64,000 bases of DNA from Galbibacter sp. BG1 (GTDB lineage: Bacteria > Bacteroidota > Bacteroidia > Flavobacteriales > Flavobacteriaceae), in contig NZ_CP058364.1 in the NCBI RefSeq assembly GCF_013391805.1, positions 3,105,501 to 3,169,500 of the forward strand, read 5' to 3'. Numbering within the stretch: the stretch's first letter is position 1; each line of letters opens with the position of its first letter. A program made the translations under genes and the position numbers. A model generated the notes under the pieces. That model did no database searches and was not told the DNA's origin. It worked only from the letters and a program-made list of their open reading frames with translations. This document shows positions 61,769-64,000 of the stretch, in pieces.

Positions 61769-61867
61769 TAAAAACGAATATTTGTTAAGAAAATAATTAC
61801 ATGAGTATTGTGATAAATTCAAAAATTTTTGTTTTTTTTGCGTATTCTTTAAAGATAATATAAAACT

Positions 61868-62347
61868 ATGGCTAAATTTAAATTAGACGAGGTAGATCAT
61901 CAAATCCTTGATATGTTGATTGATAATACCCGAACTCCTTTCACAGATATAGCGAAAAAACTGCTTATTTCTGCTGGAACTGTACATGTTAGGGTAAAGA
62001 AAATGGAAGATGCCGGTATAATTAAAGGATCTTCGTTAACATTGGACTATGTGAAGTTAGGGTATTCCTTCATTGCTTACGTGGGGATTTTCCTAGAAAA
62101 AACGCACCAAACAAAATTTGTTTTAGAGCGATTGAACCAGATTCCTTATATAACGGTTGCCCATATTACCACTGGAAAGTTTAATATCTTTTGTAAAATT
62201 AGGGCAAAAGATACCAAGCACGCAAAGGAAATTATTTTCAAGGTAGACGATATTGATGGGGTTTCTAGAACAGAAACTATGATCTCTCTGGAGGAAAGCA
62301 TCAATGATAAACGCAGATTAATGCATACAATTTTTAACGATTTGTAA
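61868..62347 (+). CDS. Lrp/AsnC-family transcriptional regulator
   Basis: A feast/famine regulator of 159 residues: helix-turn-helix MLIDNTRTPFTDIAKKLLISAGTVHVRVKKMEDAGIIKGSS, then a RAM effector domain FIAYVGIFLEKTHQTKFVLERLNQI to TGKFNIFCKIRAKDTKHAKEI. It forms oligomers that bind amino acids in the RAM pocket. The gene stands alone, with a strong terminator 25 bp after the stop. Ligand and targets are unknown. Confidence 0.93.
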   Translation: MAKFKLDEVDHQILDMLIDNTRTPFTDIAKKLLISAGTVHVRVKKMEDAGIIKGSSLTLDYVKLGYSFIAYVGIFLEKTHQTKFVLERLNQIPYITVAHITTGKFNIFCKIRAKDTKHAKEIIFKVDDIDGVSRTETMISLEESINDKRRLMHTIFNDL

Positions 62348-62372
62348 AATTTCTGTTTAAAAACAATAATCG

Positions 62373-62406
62373 AACCCTCTCAATGCTTATTTTGAGAGGG
62401 TTTTTT
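62373..62406 (+). terminator. terminator of the Lrp-family gene
   Basis: AACCCTCTCAA (62373-62383) pairs perfectly with TTGAGAGGGTT (62392-62402) around TGCTTATT, followed by a T-run. Confidence 0.85.
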
Positions 62407-62559
62407 GTATTTTTACGGAACAGGTCGTGTTTACAAAAGTTCTTAAAACGACTTATTTACAGTAATCAAATTTATTTTGGCGTAAATCTAGGATGATTTT
62501 CTAGGTTGAAAAGCCATGGAATTTAAAAACTCACATTGCAAGTAAAATTGAAATATAAT

Positions 62560-64000
62560 ATGCTAAGAAAACCAAAGATTGACCGATTTAATGAAAGTGT
62601 TTTATCAAGATATCAAATCTACAACAGTATTTTTATTACACTTCCTTTTGATGAAATAGGGAATACGGGTGTATTTCTACCCTTATTTTCCGAAACATGT
62701 GAAAAAGGATTTGATGAGAATAAGAATCCGACTGAGATTGTAAACCGATTTTTTGATAAGTATTACGACAAACCTTCAGAGACGGATAAATTTGATCTTC
62801 TTTTCCGATTTATTCAATATATAGAAAGACAAGTAGTGCTTTTTGATGCCATAGAAGATGCTACGTTTCCAGTAGTAAACAATATGGATGGAAGAGGTAC
62901 ACTTCGAAATATTAAAGAAGAGGCCGAGGCGAAGAATAAACTTCCAGAGCTTAAAGAGTATTTAGAGCGTTTTAAAGTACGTCCGGTGCTTACGGCGCAC
63001 CCAACGCAATTTTACCCCGGTTCTGTATTGGGAATTATTACCGATTTGGCCGAGGCGATTCGTGCGAACGATCTCAACCTCATAAAGAAGCTGTTGGCTC
63101 AATTAGGGAAAACACCATTCTTTAAAAAAGAGAAGCCAACCCCGTTTGATGAAGCGGTAAGTCTAATATGGTACTTGGAAAATGTGTTTTATCAATCGGC
63201 CAGTGAAATATTCAATTATATTCAGGATAATATTTTTGCCGACCAAGAGCTTAACAACCAGGTTGTGAATCTTGGTTTTTGGCCAGGAGGAGATAGGGAT
63301 GGGAACCCGTTTGTAACTACGGATATCACTTTAAAAGTGGCAGATAGGCTTCGTAGTACAGTCTTAAAAAATTATTACAGGGATGTTAGAAAGCTTCGTA
63401 GACGCATCACCTTTAAATATGTAGATAAGCTAATTACCGATTTAGAAGGTAAATTGTATGAAAATATCTTCTTGGAAAGTGGTAGAACTACTATTTCTGC
63501 GGAAGAGACCATGAATACCCTCCTAGAGATTAAGGAGATTTTAGTGGCGAAACATCAATCGCTATTCGTGGAAGAGATAAACGACCTTATCAATAAAATG
63601 AAACTATTTGGTTTTCATTTTGCAAGTTTAGATATCCGTCAAGATTCAAGAGTGCATCATGATGTGCTTTCTAATATTGTAAAGGAGTCTTTAGAAATGG
63701 GACTTGATATCTTCCCTAAAAATTATGAAAAACTAACTGAAGCACAGCAGATAAAAGCACTTGGAAAAGTGGTTGGAAAGGTAAATCCTAGTTTGTTTAA
63801 ACATGAGATGAGCAGGATTACACTAGAGTCTATCTATGCCATGAAAACCATTCAAAAAAATAATGGCGAGTTAGGTTCCAATAGATACATTATAAGCAAT
63901 AATGGTAGCGTGCTCAATGTTATGCATGCTTTTGCCATGATTAGAATGTGCGATTGGGAACAACCAACGGTAGATGTGATACCGCTTTTCGAAACCGTAG
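62560..64000 (+). CDS. ppc: phosphoenolpyruvate carboxylase, 3' end beyond the window
   Basis: Fixes bicarbonate on PEP to give oxaloacetate, refilling the TCA cycle. ATG 62560 begins MLRKPKIDRFNESVLSRYQ and the frame is open for 480 codons to the window edge, roughly half of the usual 850-900 residues. The catalytic-His motif is VLTAHPTQ (His147) and the Gly-rich loop is FWPGGDRDGNPFVT; FHFASLDIRQDSRVH also fits. The usual Glu after HPT is Gln here (HPTQ). GTTTAC at 62429-62434, in the same TGTTTACAAAAGT context as at 60516, lies about 130 bp above the start and may be an operator shared with the XRE region. Confidence 0.93.
   Translation, partial: MLRKPKIDRFNESVLSRYQIYNSIFITLPFDEIGNTGVFLPLFSETCEKGFDENKNPTEIVNRFFDKYYDKPSETDKFDLLFRFIQYIERQVVLFDAIEDATFPVVNNMDGRGTLRNIKEEAEAKNKLPELKEYLERFKVRPVLTAHPTQFYPGSVLGIITDLAEAIRANDLNLIKKLLAQLGKTPFFKKEKPTPFDEAVSLIWYLENVFYQSASEIFNYIQDNIFADQELNNQVVNLGFWPGGDRDGNPFVTTDITLKVADRLRSTVLKNYYRDVRKLRRRITFKYVDKLITDLEGKLYENIFLESGRTTISAEETMNTLLEIKEILVAKHQSLFVEEINDLINKMKLFGFHFASLDIRQDSRVHHDVLSNIVKESLEMGLDIFPKNYEKLTEAQQIKALGKVVGKVNPSLFKHEMSRITLESIYAMKTIQKNNGELGSNRYIISNNGSVLNVMHAFAMIRMCDWEQPTVDVIPLFETV

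Noticed and set aside
1-64000. Mobile elements, tRNA, rRNA, CRISPR arrays and riboswitches
   Set aside because: I looked for transposase or integrase motifs, cloverleaf-like stretches, regular repeats with spacers and conserved riboswitch cores and found none that I could support.

Overview
The window is a 64 kb piece of chromosome from a member of the Bacteroidota, almost certainly a Flavobacteriaceae. The signs are low GC, AT-rich translation starts without a strong Shine-Dalgarno, promoters of the Bacteroidota type (TTTG near -33 and TAnnTTTG near -7), a menaquinone-only quinone pathway, many Cys-anchored lipoproteins, a capnine/sphingoid-type lipid enzyme set and an RHS locus. The genus cannot be fixed from the sequence. 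I see no tRNA, rRNA, CRISPR array, integrase or insertion sequence.

Layout. 1-2.7 kb: 3' part of a beta-helix protein, gluconokinase and a small secreted protein. 2.8-7.5 kb: dnaK with an unusual upstream element, two unlisted single-membrane-span microproteins, and recQ. 7.5-16.3 kb: a GNAT enzyme divergent from a menaquinone region (hotdog thioesterase, menF, menD, menB, menA) mixed with DUF2853, a CvfB-like S1 protein, a SPOR-like protein and a LytTR regulator; menC, menE and menH are not in the window. 16.3-27.5 kb: ybaB, an oligopeptidase B lipoprotein, then a co-directional set (cysteine-synthase-like PLP enzyme, cupin/JmjC-like protein, SDR reductase, alpha-oxoamine synthase) that fits sulfonolipid (capnine) synthesis, an MscS channel, and an opposing pair (GNAT acyltransferase plus outer-membrane barrel). 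27.7-33.3 kb: DUF4834, YfhO, glycosyltransferase and flippase, a surface-glycan unit. 33.3-41.4 kb: an Arg/Ser-rich secreted protein with a sigma54-like promoter, a predicted small RNA with a twin promoter, a peroxiredoxin-like protein, uvrA, an ECF sigma factor with a 47-residue partner, a cysteine-free Nth and bcp.

41.5-45.5 kb is the accessory region: an ankyrin protein, a detached RHS tip with its C-terminal toxin domain, a lipoprotein that is probably its immunity protein, flanking hairpin spacers, and a secreted protein broken by a one-base frameshift. 45.5-64 kb returns to core genes: PNPOx-like protein, a conserved 488-residue unknown, MBL hydrolase, TerC, tilS, DsbD-like, EamA, parE-parC, MgtC, a lipoprotein/XRE pair with a cluster of GTTTAC sites, an M14 peptidase, an Lrp regulator and the 5' 1.44 kb of ppc, which runs off the end.

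The most interesting items are the sulfonolipid-type cluster with its embedded cupin protein, the orphan RHS toxin/immunity module, the twin sigma54-like promoters with a predicted sRNA, the tandem microproteins, and the GTTTAC operator cluster around the XRE regulator.
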